Shown here: piece after piece, positions 1 to 7,308 of the stretch
Layout: the number at the start of each line of letters is the position of its first letter
How positions within the stretch are numbered: the first letter of the stretch is position 1
Origin: Chloroflexota bacterium
Lineage (GTDB): Bacteria; Chloroflexota; Limnocylindria; Limnocylindrales; CSP1-4
DNA length: 18,536 bases
Reading direction: 5' to 3'
Assembly: GCA_021812735.1 (NCBI GenBank)
Contig: JAKAMV010000096.1
Location: forward strand, 1-18,536
Notes under the pieces: generated by a model
The model's database searches: none
The model's input: only the letters and a program-made list of their open reading frames with translations
Told to the model about the DNA's origin: nothing
Position numbers and translations under genes: made by a program

Positions 1-17
1 GCCCCTGATTGAACCCG

Positions 18-392
18 TCAGGCGATCAGCACGTCGACGCCGATCTGTTCGGCGATGTCCAGTACGTCGGCCAGGAGCGCCGCCACCTCCGGCGTGTCGA
101 ACGTCTCGTCGGGCCGCAGGCCTCCCACGAGGAGCTGTCCCTCGGCCGTCCGTCCGGCGCAGTCGAGCGCGATGAGGACACGGACGGCGCGCTCGAGCGG
201 CAGGACGACCCGAACGGAGCGCAGCGATCCATCCAGAAACTCGGCCTCACGCGTCAGAATGTCGAGCCCTCCGCCGGCAGCCATATCGCGCAGGTAGGCC
301 TCGTTGTCCTCCGCCTGGGCCGCGCTGGCGCGATCCCACACGTCGTCGATGATCTCGAAGGCGAGATGGATTCGAGTCTCGAGGGACTTCAT
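18..392 (-). CDS. Hypothetical protein, 124 aa
   Basis: I do not recognise this protein. The frame is open further upstream, but the ATG at 392 is preceded by a GGGAG ribosome-binding site and opens a natural-looking protein (MKSLETRIHLAFEI), so I chose it. It is acidic and soluble, with an amphipathic N-terminal helix and no membrane segment, signal peptide or cysteine cluster. A middle segment (about residues 55-85) alternates hydrophobic residues as beta strands would, and the last 30 residues look helical. It reads away from the epimerase remnant and has no visible partner in the window. It could be a small regulatory or toxin-antitoxin-associated protein, but nothing in the sequence shows this. 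Confidence 0.55.
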   Translation of the reverse strand: MKSLETRIHLAFEIIDDVWDRASAAQAEDNEAYLRDMAAGGGLDILTREAEFLDGSLRSVRVVLPLERAVRVLIALDCAGRTAEGQLLVGGLRPDETFDTPEVAALLADVLDIAEQIGVDVLIA

Positions 393-587
393 CGATCGAT
401 CTCCCGGTGCGGGGGCCGATGGGTCCGGCCCTGTGCCGCGGTGAGTCTCAGGGGCTCGGCCCAACCGTCAAGCGGGGCTTCAGCACAAATGGGTGCGTGC
501 CGGCACCGCTCCCAGCCGGCCTGGCCGCCACGGATGCCGACGAGCTCAACCTCGACTCCCCAACGCCGGCTACCTGCCGCGAGGTGT

Positions 588-1022
588 TTGCCCGCCTACG
601 TGCCTGCGCTCGCTGCAGAACACGCGTCGCGCGTTGCGTTCCATCTGGAAGCGACCCGCTACCCGTGGCGAGTGCTGGCGTTGATCCGCCGATACGGGCT
701 CGAAGCGGGTGCGGCCCTCAATCCGGCGAGCTCGCTCGACGCGCTCGGTAGTCTCGCGGGCCACCTCGATTACGTGGTGCTCCTCACCACGGAACCGGAC
801 GCGATGGGTGAGGTGCTGCTGCCCGGCATGGTCGAGCGCATTGTGGAGGCCCGTCGGCGCATGCCGAACGGGCCCCGTCTGCAGGTTGACGGGGGCGTTA
901 CCACTGAGAACATCGGGATGCTCGTGAGAGCTGGGGCCCGGGACATCGTCGTCGGGCGATCGATCACCCGGACGGGGGACTGGGAAGCAGCCGTAGCGCA
1001 GCTCCGCGCGGCGGCTGGATGA
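588..1022 (+). pseudogene. rpe: Ribulose-phosphate 3-epimerase, C-terminal remnant
   Basis: From about base 588 the frame matches the C-terminal two thirds of an Rpe-type TIM barrel. It has an FHLEAT strand (usual HVEA/T), the ALNPAS segment, DYVVLLTTEP in place of the usual MTVNPGFGG, then LQVDGGV and a phosphate-binding GARDIVVGRSI close to the end. An intact enzyme is about 220 aa; only about 144 recognisable residues remain. The first 80 or so, with the first metal-binding and catalytic strands, are missing, and neither other plus-strand frame upstream supplies them. No start codon with a convincing ribosome-binding site precedes the homologous part. I read it as a truncated, probably non-functional gene. 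Rpe interconverts ribulose-5-P and xylulose-5-P, so it may once have belonged to a sugar catabolic cluster like the neighbouring one. Confidence 0.7.
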
Positions 1023-1058
1023 TCGTCCACGTGACACCGGCGACGGGGCTGGAACCCG

Positions 1059-1072
1059 GACGCAGCTGCGTC
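1059..1072. repeat. Perfect 14-bp palindrome downstream of rpe remnant
   Basis: GACGCAGCTGCGTC is a perfect palindrome 37 bases after the epimerase remnant's stop. It has no loop and no T-run, so it is a poor terminator. It could be a protein-binding site or chance in GC-rich DNA. Confidence 0.3.
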
Positions 1073-1275
1073 AGGCGGAAGCTGTGGTCACCTCGCGTGA
1101 GCGACTTGGCGCATCCGTCAGCGCTGCCGCAGCGACGTTCTATGTCGGTCGCATCGGTCTGGCTTGACCCGCCCTGGGACGTTCCTGCAGCTGTCAAGAG
1201 CCATTCAGGGCCCGGAGGTCGTCCCGTAATGAGCGGAAGACCTCGCGCGTGATGTAGCCGTTCGAGCAGCGCGGG

Positions 1276-1479
1276 ATGGAGCAGCAGCCCCACGACACCG
1301 ACGTGAAGGCGCTCCTGCGCATCGCGGTGGTGTGGGGTGATCGACTGCGGGCGGAGGTCCGAAGGCCCGGGGAGGTGGCGCTTGTCCGCGAGGACGATCC
1401 GCTGTCCCGGTTCGCAGGCGCATTGACCGACATCTACCCAGCGGGCGAGCTCGACGAGCTGCGGCGCGAGTGGATCTGA
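1276..1479 (+). CDS. VapB-like antitoxin, 67 aa
   Basis: This small protein lies directly before, and overlaps by 10 bases, a PIN-domain toxin gene, the usual antitoxin-toxin layout. The ATG at 1276 is the only reasonable start because an in-frame TAG lies at 1255; the ribosome-binding site is weak. The C-terminal half (DDPLSRFAGALTDIYPAGEL then DELRREW) is the kind of toxin-wrapping tail seen in VapB-type antitoxins paired with actinobacterial-type PIN toxins. The N-terminal half is short and lacks a clear ribbon-helix-helix or AbrB signature, so DNA binding is not evident. Known role in the family: neutralise the cognate PIN nuclease and autorepress the operon. Confidence 0.6.
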   Translation: MEQQPHDTDVKALLRIAVVWGDRLRAEVRRPGEVALVREDDPLSRFAGALTDIYPAGELDELRREWI

Positions 1480-2036
1480 CCGTCCTCGACGCCGGAGTCC
1501 TCATCGCCGTCCTCGACAACAGGGACGGCCACCATGTCGCGGCGATCGTGGCTGTGCGCTCCGCTCTCGACCGCGGCGACGCGCTCGTGCTGCCGGTCTC
1601 GGCCTACGCTGAGACCCTGGTGGCGCCCCATCGACGTGGCCGAGAGGCCGTCGCGACCGTCGACGCGTTCGTGGACGCGCTGCCGGCCACCGTCGAATCC
1701 GTCACTCGCGCCATCGCTACTACGGCCGCCGAACTCCGCGCCAGGCACGCGGGGCAACTTCGCTTGCCAGACGCCCTTGTCATCTCGACGGCGCTCGTGC
1801 TCAGCGCCGGGCGCATCGTCACGACCGAACGCGGACTAGCCGCCGCTGCCGGTCACCGTGGAGGTGGTCGGGCCGTCAGAACCCGAGCAGTCCGGGCACG
1901 CCGTGGCGAGCGCGAGCGCAGGCGCCCTGAACTAGGCGCGGCGGCTGCTGGCCTGCCGCTCCTGCGGCCCGGTCGGCAGGTCTCGGAGCAACCGAAGCCC
2001 GACGGACTCGGAGGTTCGAGTCGCCGGTCGACCTGA
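1470..2036 (+). CDS. vapC: PIN-domain toxin (VapC-like), probable 3' frameshift
   Basis: PIN-domain ribonuclease of a type II toxin-antitoxin pair, starting with GTG inside the antitoxin gene. Acidic metal ligands are in place: Asp7 (TVLDAGVLI), Glu48 (AYAETL) and Asp101 (LPDALVISTAL); the fourth position is Glu120 (IVTTERGL) where Asp is common. VapC proteins are usually 125-140 aa, but this frame runs to 188 aa. Its last 60 residues are low-complexity Arg/Gly-rich sequence typical of a wrong frame. From base 1846 the +1 frame reads LPVTVEVVGPSEPEQSG and stops at 1935, which is how PIN domains normally end. A small indel between 1839 and 1846 therefore probably displaced the natural C-terminus. 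The core fold may survive, but activity is uncertain. Confidence 0.65.
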   Translation: MDLTVLDAGVLIAVLDNRDGHHVAAIVAVRSALDRGDALVLPVSAYAETLVAPHRRGREAVATVDAFVDALPATVESVTRAIATTAAELRARHAGQLRLPDALVISTALVLSAGRIVTTERGLAAAAGHRGGGRAVRTRAVRARRGERERRRPELGAAAAGLPLLRPGRQVSEQPKPDGLGGSSRRST

Positions 2037-2415
2037 GCGTAGTCGACGAAACTGATGGCACTGGGTCCGGAGATGTGCCGACCGCGCCGACTGCCGTCGT
2101 TACTCCCAGTCCCAGCCCGAACCGAGAGGCCGCCGCTGCGCCATCCCGCGAACATCGAGGCCGCGATGCAGACGGTCGTCAAGACGCGTGGCACTACGGC
2201 AGCGGAATGAACGAGTCCATGGGCCGGCCCTCGCGCGGCGCAACGCGCGCACGTAACGCGACGAGGTGCCAAGCAGCGTCAACTCCGCATCGCTCGCCGG
2301 GGTCATGCGCTCACTGCCCGTGAGTCAACTTCGTCGACCTGCTCGCGAGCGGTTGCGTAGAACCCCGCCCGCGATGATCCGGCTCGGCGTCCATATCCTG
2401 CTTCGGACGGCCAGG
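1936..2415. other. Gene-poor stretch between toxin and GntR gene
   Basis: About 480 bases between the inferred natural end of the PIN toxin and the stop of the convergent GntR gene. Open frames exist on both strands but have shadow-like composition (Arg/Ser/Pro-rich) and no recognisable motifs. There is a weak CGCGCG hairpin at 2232-2249. I see no tRNA, repeat array or promoter here; it may be decayed coding DNA. Confidence 0.4.
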
Positions 2416-3276
2416 TCAGGCTCCCCCTGATCGGGTTGCTGGCCTCCCGGCGCCCGAGGCCGCCTCGGGACGGGCGAGGCGTGGCGCTTGCTGGTCCAGC
2501 GACGCGTGCGGCGACGTCTGGTCCGGCCTTTCGACCGTGGCGAGGCGCTCCCACACGCGCTCGACGTCCTGCAGGTGGAGGCGCATCTTGCGACGTGCTC
2601 CGGCGGCATCTCGGGATGCCACGCTCCGAAGGATGTCGCGGTGGGCGGCGAGAGCGACCGCGGCACGGCCGTGGAGGCGGAACGTTTCTCGGCGGATCCC
2701 CATCAACGAGTCGCCGATCGCGTCAAGCAGCAGGACGTAGAGCTCGTTATGCGTAGACATCGCCAGCGCGCGGTGGAACTGGACGTCCTCCCGCGACGCC
2801 GCCTCGTTGTCCTCGAGCACGGTCTCCATCGCGTCGCACAGGCTCACCAGCTCCTCGAGTTCGCCGGCCGTCGCCCGGCGCCCCGCGAGGCCGGCGACGT
2901 TGACCTCCAGCATCGCCCGCACTTCGTGCACCTTCCGATAGTCGATCGAAGAGCTGCCATGCAGGTAAAGCCTGAACGACTGCCGGACAGCCGCGGCCTC
3001 GACGGCCGCCACCGTCAGGCCCCGGCCCGGCCGCGCATCGATGATGCCCTTTCCCGCCAAGGAGCGGACTGCCTCACGGACCACCGTCCTCGACACGCCG
3101 AACTGCGCAGCCAGTTCGCGCTCGGTGGGCAGGCGGTCTCCGGGACGGAGGCCGCGCGACACGATCGTGTTCAGGAGCTCGTTCGCGACCCGATCGGAGA
3201 GTCGATCCTCCCGGTCGAGCTGAGCGAACGCAATCGGGGGGGCGGGGTCGACGGGCCCAGGAGCCGCCGGGCTCAT
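2416..3276 (-). CDS. GntR-family (FadR/FCD subfamily) transcriptional regulator
   Basis: DNA-binding repressor, probably controlling this sugar-acid cluster. After a 15-residue Pro/Ala tail comes a winged helix-turn-helix with the GntR signature (GLRPGDRLPTERELAAQFGV, then SRTVVREAVRSL and a G-R-G-L-T-V wing), about residues 25-95. The rest is an all-helical FCD effector domain with the expected metal ligands: Asp and His in EDVQFHRAL, His in AHRDIL and a late His in RLHLQDVE. FCD regulators usually sense carboxylates or sugar acids, which fits the neighbours. I chose the ATG at 3276, preceded by GAGAAA; an in-frame upstream start at 3363 would add 29 unfamily-like residues and run into a hairpin. 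It lies 148 bases downstream of the transaldolase-like gene, beyond two strong hairpins, so it may be transcribed separately. The Ala/Pro-rich C-terminal tail is longer than usual. Confidence 0.9.
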   Translation of the reverse strand: MSPAAPGPVDPAPPIAFAQLDREDRLSDRVANELLNTIVSRGLRPGDRLPTERELAAQFGVSRTVVREAVRSLAGKGIIDARPGRGLTVAAVEAAAVRQSFRLYLHGSSSIDYRKVHEVRAMLEVNVAGLAGRRATAGELEELVSLCDAMETVLEDNEAASREDVQFHRALAMSTHNELYVLLLDAIGDSLMGIRRETFRLHGRAAVALAAHRDILRSVASRDAAGARRKMRLHLQDVERVWERLATVERPDQTSPHASLDQQAPRLARPEAASGAGRPATRSGGA

Positions 3277-3339
3277 GTTTTCTCGCGCAGTCGCCGACAC
3301 GGGGTACTCCGAAGGGAGGCGGGGGGTCACCCCGCGGCT

Positions 3340-3365
3340 CGGTGGGCGAACCACATCGCCCACCG
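3340..3365. repeat. Perfect 10-bp inverted repeat, 6-base loop
   Basis: Arms CGGTGGGCGA and TCGCCCACCG are perfectly complementary around a 6-base loop. It sits between the transaldolase-like gene and the GntR gene, 64 bases upstream of the chosen GntR start. It could be a second terminator stem, a 5' leader structure or a regulator-binding site. There is no T-run on either side. Confidence 0.6.
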
Positions 3366-3414
3366 CAGCGGGGGAACGCGCCGCACGGCCCGCCTCCCGG
3401 CAAGCGCGTGGTCA

Positions 3415-3437
3415 GACGACCGCGTCACGCGGTCGTC
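3415..3437 (-). terminator. Hairpin enclosing the stop codon of the transaldolase-like gene
   Basis: A perfect 10-bp stem (GACGACCGCG / CGCGGTCGTC) closes on a 3-base loop that is exactly the TGA stop codon at 3425-3427. It marks the 3' end of the long operon. It lacks a U-tract, so it may act as a GC-rich terminator without Us or as a 3' end stabiliser rather than a classic intrinsic terminator. Confidence 0.55.
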
Positions 3438-4474
3438 GCGATCGCGGCCCTCGCATCCGCCACGCCGGCAAGCACCGAGTTCCACCCGTCGAGGAAGTTG
3501 TTTCGGAAGTGCTGGACAGGACCGAATTCCGCAAACTCCTCGGGCTCCAGGCCCCGCGGCGCAAGCGCCTTCCTGAAGTCCGGGAAGACGTCCAGCCGCC
3601 TCACGATACCCTCGTCAACGGGGGCGTGGATGGTGCCCTCGATCGGCGGATCCGCCGCGAGGATCTCCTCCACGGTACTGTAGTTGATCGTGGCCGCGCT
3701 GGCCGCCCCCACGAGCCCGGTGAAGTCGATCATCGTCCGCGCGCCGCCGAATAGGAGGGTCACCGGGTAGGAGCGCGCTTCGACGAGAGCTTGGCACCGG
3801 CGCGCCAGAATCACGCCGGCCCAGTCCACGTCGCGCGGGTTGGCCTCCATGCCCTCGGCTGCGGCCACCTTCTTCAGGTGGTCGTTGAAGATCCCCGTGA
3901 TCGGGCTCATGTGGAACGGCGGCCTTGTCCCGGTCCGCTCGGTCACCCGGACGTACGTCTCGCATGCGTGAACGAGCTGCGCGAGGCTGAAGACCTCGGT
4001 GACGATCGTGGGGATCCCGGCCTCCACGAGCCGCTCGAACGCGTAGAACCCCGGGATCGTCGCCGGGATCTTCGGCGCCGCATTGGGCGAGATCTCGTGA
4101 CCCTCGAGGGCCTCGCGGAGTATCCCATCGCCGTCCGTGTCGGTCTCCGGCGCGCCCTGAATGGAAACGAAGCCGGAGCGGCCGCCCGCCTGCTCGAACA
4201 CAGGCATGAACCTGGGAGTGATCCGCGCGACGAGGCGCTGCTGGACGAGCTCGGCGGCCCGATGATCGTCGACTTCCTCCGCCGCGCACGCGGCGATGAT
4301 CGGCTTGATCTGTTCCGGCGCGCGCTTCAGCAGCCCTCCGCCGTACGCCGGGTTGGTCGTACACCCGACCGCGCCCTGGTCGAGGGCGAGGCCGATCTCC
4401 TCGATGGTCGGATTGTTCACCCAGAGTCGCGTCGGCGTGGCCGCCTTGACCCGCAGGAAATACGACTCGCTCAC
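3425..4474 (-). CDS. Divergent transaldolase-family protein
   Basis: A 349-aa TIM-barrel protein of the transaldolase/fructose-6-phosphate aldolase superfamily, presumably cytoplasmic. Family features are TTNP (residues 39-42), the Schiff-base lysine segment PKIPATIPGF with Lys135, a TIVTEVFSLAQ strand (usual N-x-T-L-I-F-S) and FHMSPITGIFNDH (usual SPFVGRI-D). The N-terminal strand reads RLWVNNPTIEE, with Asn where transaldolases carry the catalytic Asp (usual LW-L-D), so ordinary transaldolase chemistry is doubtful. The start is the GTG at 4474, preceded by AAGGAG; the frame stays open upstream over the permease end but lacks homology there. It follows the permease by 85 bases and closes the operon. 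A role in processing DHAP or another aldol/ketol product of the pathway is inference. Its stop codon sits in the loop of a strong hairpin. Confidence 0.8.
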   Translation of the reverse strand: MSESYFLRVKAATPTRLWVNNPTIEEIGLALDQGAVGCTTNPAYGGGLLKRAPEQIKPIIAACAAEEVDDHRAAELVQQRLVARITPRFMPVFEQAGGRSGFVSIQGAPETDTDGDGILREALEGHEISPNAAPKIPATIPGFYAFERLVEAGIPTIVTEVFSLAQLVHACETYVRVTERTGTRPPFHMSPITGIFNDHLKKVAAAEGMEANPRDVDWAGVILARRCQALVEARSYPVTLLFGGARTMIDFTGLVGAASAATINYSTVEEILAADPPIEGTIHAPVDEGIVRRLDVFPDFRKALAPRGLEPEEFAEFGPVQHFRNNFLDGWNSVLAGVADARAAIATTA

Positions 4475-4559
4475 GGTATCCGTCCTCTCCTTGACCTGCT
4501 CTCCTGCGACCCGCCCGTGCCGGTACAGCTGCGCGAACGGCCGATTCCTCCCTGATCCC

Positions 4560-5591
4560 TCACAGCGCGACCTCCGTTTGTGCGCGTGTCCTGCCCGTCC
4601 AGCTGTCGACTGTGACCGCGACGAGGATGACCCCGCCCTGGAACAGAAGCTGCGCGTACGCGCCGGCTCCAAGCAGCCCGAGGCCGTTGGTCAGGACCTG
4701 GAGCAGAAACGCGCCCACAAGCGTCCCGAGAATCGTTCCGCGGCCGCCCGCCAGGCTCGCGCCTCCGATGACCACGGCCGCCAGCACCGAGAACATCAGC
4801 GTCGATCCTGCGGTCGGGCTGACCGAGCTCACGAGCGAGAAATCGATGATGCCCGCGATCGCCGCGAGTATCCCCGAGATGATGAACGTGTAGACCTTGA
4901 CTCGCGAGACTGGCAGGTGCGCGGCGCGCGCCGCGACGGCGTTCCCGCCGATGGCCGCGATGCGGAAGCCGAAGACCGTCCGGTGCAGCAGCACCCACAT
5001 GATGACGAGCGCGATCGCGAGCCAGAAGATCTGGACTGGGATCCCGAATGGGTGACTGGTGCCGACGAACAGGTAGAGGTCGTAGGCCGGAAGGTTGCTC
5101 GACGGGCTGAACGCGACGTTGTTGCTGATGTAGAAGGTGATGCCCTGGAAGAGGTTCAGCGTACCCAGCGTGGTGATGAAGGAGTTCACATGGAGTCGCG
5201 TGACGATGAGTCCGTTTACCAGCCCGGCCACGCCGCCCACGATGATCCCGACCACGATGCTGACGACGAGGGGCAATCCCTGCGCCCAAAGCAGGCCGAC
5301 CGTCATCGCGCAGAGGCCGTACGTCGAACCGACTGAAAGGTCGAGCTCCCCCGCGACGATCACGAGGGTCTCACCAAAGCCGACGATCGCGACCGAGGTC
5401 ATGAAGAGCAGGATCGACGCGAAGTTGCCCATGCTGAAGAACACGCCGGTAGTCGCCTGGAAGATGACGCCGGCGACCAGGCTCACGCCGAGCAGGACGC
5501 CGAGGCGGGCGAAGAACTCTTTGCCCGCACGCCACATCTCGGCGGCGCGTGTCGACGGACGCTGCCCGTCTGCGTGCGTTTCCAGGGTCAT
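4560..5591 (-). CDS. Ribose-type sugar ABC transporter permease (RbsC-like)
   Basis: Inner-membrane permease of the BPD_transp_2 (RbsC/XylH) family, 343 aa, normal length. A short cytoplasmic N-terminus is followed by about 8-10 hydrophobic segments beginning near residue 30. Diagnostic stretches include the early GFGETLVIVAGELDLSVGS segment, the NGLIVTRLHVNSFITTLGTL segment, and the C-terminal cytoplasmic coupling loop with GGASLAGGRGTILGTLVGA. The ATG overlaps the ATPase stop as ATGA, so the two are translationally coupled. It pairs with the upstream ATPase and lipoprotein as one importer. Substrate cannot be read from the permease; the operon suggests a four- or five-carbon sugar, sugar acid or lactone. 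Confidence 0.93.
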   Translation of the reverse strand: MTLETHADGQRPSTRAAEMWRAGKEFFARLGVLLGVSLVAGVIFQATTGVFFSMGNFASILLFMTSVAIVGFGETLVIVAGELDLSVGSTYGLCAMTVGLLWAQGLPLVVSIVVGIIVGGVAGLVNGLIVTRLHVNSFITTLGTLNLFQGITFYISNNVAFSPSSNLPAYDLYLFVGTSHPFGIPVQIFWLAIALVIMWVLLHRTVFGFRIAAIGGNAVAARAAHLPVSRVKVYTFIISGILAAIAGIIDFSLVSSVSPTAGSTLMFSVLAAVVIGGASLAGGRGTILGTLVGAFLLQVLTNGLGLLGAGAYAQLLFQGGVILVAVTVDSWTGRTRAQTEVAL

Positions 5592-7252
5592 GGCTGCTGC
5601 CCTGCCCGCTCGTTGGCGTCTGTCAGTGGCAGTCGTGACGGGTTGGCGCTCATGTCCTCCTGCCGATCTCCGCCGGCCCGCTCGCGCGGGTGGGAATCAT
5701 TGCCCTCGGTATTGATCCGGTCGACCCACTGCGCGAGGCCGTCCAGCGTCTGTCCGGGAGTGAGCCGCAACGGCTCGGAGAGCCGGCCCCGAACCGCGAC
5801 TCGTACGACGTCCGCGAGCTCGAAGACCTCATCGAGCTCCGGCGAGAACGCAAGGATCGCGTTCCCCGCGGCGACGAAGGCGCGCAACGACGCGATGATC
5901 TGCTCCCGCGTCTTGACATCGACCCCGCGCGTGGGGTCCTCGAGGATCAGGATCCTGGGCTCGGCGGCGAACGCCGAGCCGATCGCCACCTTCTGTTGCG
6001 TCCCCCCGCTCAGAGCGCCGATCGGTGCGGCGAGGCTCGGGGTCCGGATCTCCAGCATCTCGACGAAGGCGCGGGCACGGCGGTCCATGAGGGCAGTTCG
6101 GAGCAGTCCGACCCGGTTTCCGATCACCCGGGGATCGAGGCGAACGGCGAGGTTCGCACGAACCGAGAGGTTGGGGAAGAGGCTGCTGCCGCGGCTGCCC
6201 GGCACGTAGCATGCCTCGCGCCGGGACCGGCGCGGCAGGGCAACGGCCGTGCCGCGTGCCCGCCGCAGTCCGGCGATCGAGCGCAACAGCTCGCGCCCAC
6301 CGCCATCCTCCTGGCCCGTGATCAGGAGCGCCTCTCCTTCGTGCACCGCAAGGTCGACGGCAGAGAATGCCTTCTCCCGTTCGTCGGTCCAGCCCCGCAC
6401 GTCGACGATTGCCCTTGGACTGGATGCAGCAGTCACCGGCGCCTCGGATGTCGGAGGCAGCGCAGGGACTGCATCTACGGGAGGCGCCTCGTGCTCCGCG
6501 CGGTCGTCATCGAACGACGGAAGGGAGACGTTACCCGCGCGAGCCACGTTGACCGCGGCCGGGCCGCCCACGATGGCCTGGGCGATGCTGCGCGTCGTCG
6601 CGAGCTCGCCCTGGAACTCCGCCGCGACCACGCCCTCGCGAACGACAAGGACCCGGTCGCAGAAGCGGCCGAGGTCCGAGAGCCTGTGCGACACGAGCAG
6701 AACGATGGTCCTTCCCTGCTCCTTCAGCCGCTTCACCTCGCTGAAGAGACGGTCCGAGTCGGCGGCAGTCAGCGCCGAGTTGGGCTCGTCGAGCAGGACG
6801 ATGCGTTTGTGGTGGAGCATCGCCCGCGCGATCTCCGTCAACTGCTGGACAACGAGCGAGCACGAGTCGAGCGGGCGGTCGGCCACCCCGAGCAGACCGA
6901 ACTCCTCGGCAACCGCCCGGACCTCCGGCGACGGCCTTGGCCGGAAGACACGGCTCCCATCGGCACCGATTAGCAGGTTCTCGAGCACTGTGAGCGTCGG
7001 GAACAGCTGCAACTCCTGGTGGACGACTGAAACGAACCCTGGACGGTCGGCAAATGGGAGTTGCTGACCGTCCAGGGTCACGCTGCCGGCATCCTCGTTG
7101 ATCTCGCCGGCGAGGACATGGATGAGGGTCGACTTCCCGGCGCCGTTCGGGCCCGCGACGCCGACGATCTCGCCCGGACCTGCGTGCAGGTCGAGACCGT
7201 CCAGCGCCGTGGTGCTTCCGAATCGCTTCACCAGTCCGGAGAGTTCGAGCAC
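5588..7252 (-). CDS. Ribose-type sugar ABC transporter ATP-binding protein (RbsA-like, two NBDs)
   Basis: A 554-aa cytoplasmic ATPase with two fused nucleotide-binding domains. NBD1 (about residues 1-240) has Walker A GPNGAGKST, Walker B IVLLDEPNSAL and switch His in LLVSHRLSDL, but a degenerate signature (LVVQQLTEIARAM instead of LS-x-x-QQQ). A Pro/Ala/Ser-rich linker of about 50 residues, longer than usual, precedes NBD2. NBD2 has a Lys-less Walker A (GQEDGGGRELL, family-typical), an intact signature LSGGTQQKV, and Walker B reading ILILEDPTRGVDV, with Glu-Asp instead of the usual Asp-Glu. I chose the GTG at 7252 because homology (VLELSGLVKRFGST) begins there and GAGG lies upstream; earlier in-frame codons overlap the lipoprotein gene. 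It follows that gene by 56 bases. Confidence 0.92.
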   Translation of the reverse strand: MLELSGLVKRFGSTTALDGLDLHAGPGEIVGVAGPNGAGKSTLIHVLAGEINEDAGSVTLDGQQLPFADRPGFVSVVHQELQLFPTLTVLENLLIGADGSRVFRPRPSPEVRAVAEEFGLLGVADRPLDSCSLVVQQLTEIARAMLHHKRIVLLDEPNSALTAADSDRLFSEVKRLKEQGRTIVLLVSHRLSDLGRFCDRVLVVREGVVAAEFQGELATTRSIAQAIVGGPAAVNVARAGNVSLPSFDDDRAEHEAPPVDAVPALPPTSEAPVTAASSPRAIVDVRGWTDEREKAFSAVDLAVHEGEALLITGQEDGGGRELLRSIAGLRRARGTAVALPRRSRREACYVPGSRGSSLFPNLSVRANLAVRLDPRVIGNRVGLLRTALMDRRARAFVEMLEIRTPSLAAPIGALSGGTQQKVAIGSAFAAEPRILILEDPTRGVDVKTREQIIASLRAFVAAGNAILAFSPELDEVFELADVVRVAVRGRLSEPLRLTPGQTLDGLAQWVDRINTEGNDSHPRERAGGDRQEDMSANPSRLPLTDANERAGQQP

Positions 7253-7288
7253 CGGGATGCCTCTACCTTCCTCTTGCCAATGTGGACG

Positions 7289-7303
7289 GCTTCCCGAGGA
7301 AGC
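7289..7303 (-). promoter_or_regulatory. Stem-loop between binding-protein and ATPase genes
   Basis: A perfect 6-bp stem, GCTTCC and GGAAGC around a 3-base loop, begins 5 bases after the lipoprotein gene's stop codon. Hairpins here in sugar ABC operons often stabilise the upstream message so that binding protein exceeds membrane components. There is no U-tract, so full termination is unlikely. The regulatory role is inference. Confidence 0.45.
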
Positions 7304-7308
7304 GATGC

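Noticed and set aside
1853..2306. Minus-strand frames in the gap after the toxin gene as a possible decayed gene
   Set aside because: Three frames each look weakly protein-like, but no domain or consistent homology could be followed across them.
2488..3576. Long plus-strand open frame over the GntR gene
   Set aside because: The minus strand encodes an intact wHTH and FCD protein; this frame is its shadow.
4296..5336. Long plus-strand open frame (346 codons) over the permease and transaldolase-like genes
   Set aside because: Antisense to two clear genes; Arg/Asp/His-rich shadow composition with no motifs, typical of high-GC DNA.
5690..6973. Long plus-strand open frame (427 codons) over the ATPase gene
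   Set aside because: Antisense to conserved ABC motifs; no family features of its own.
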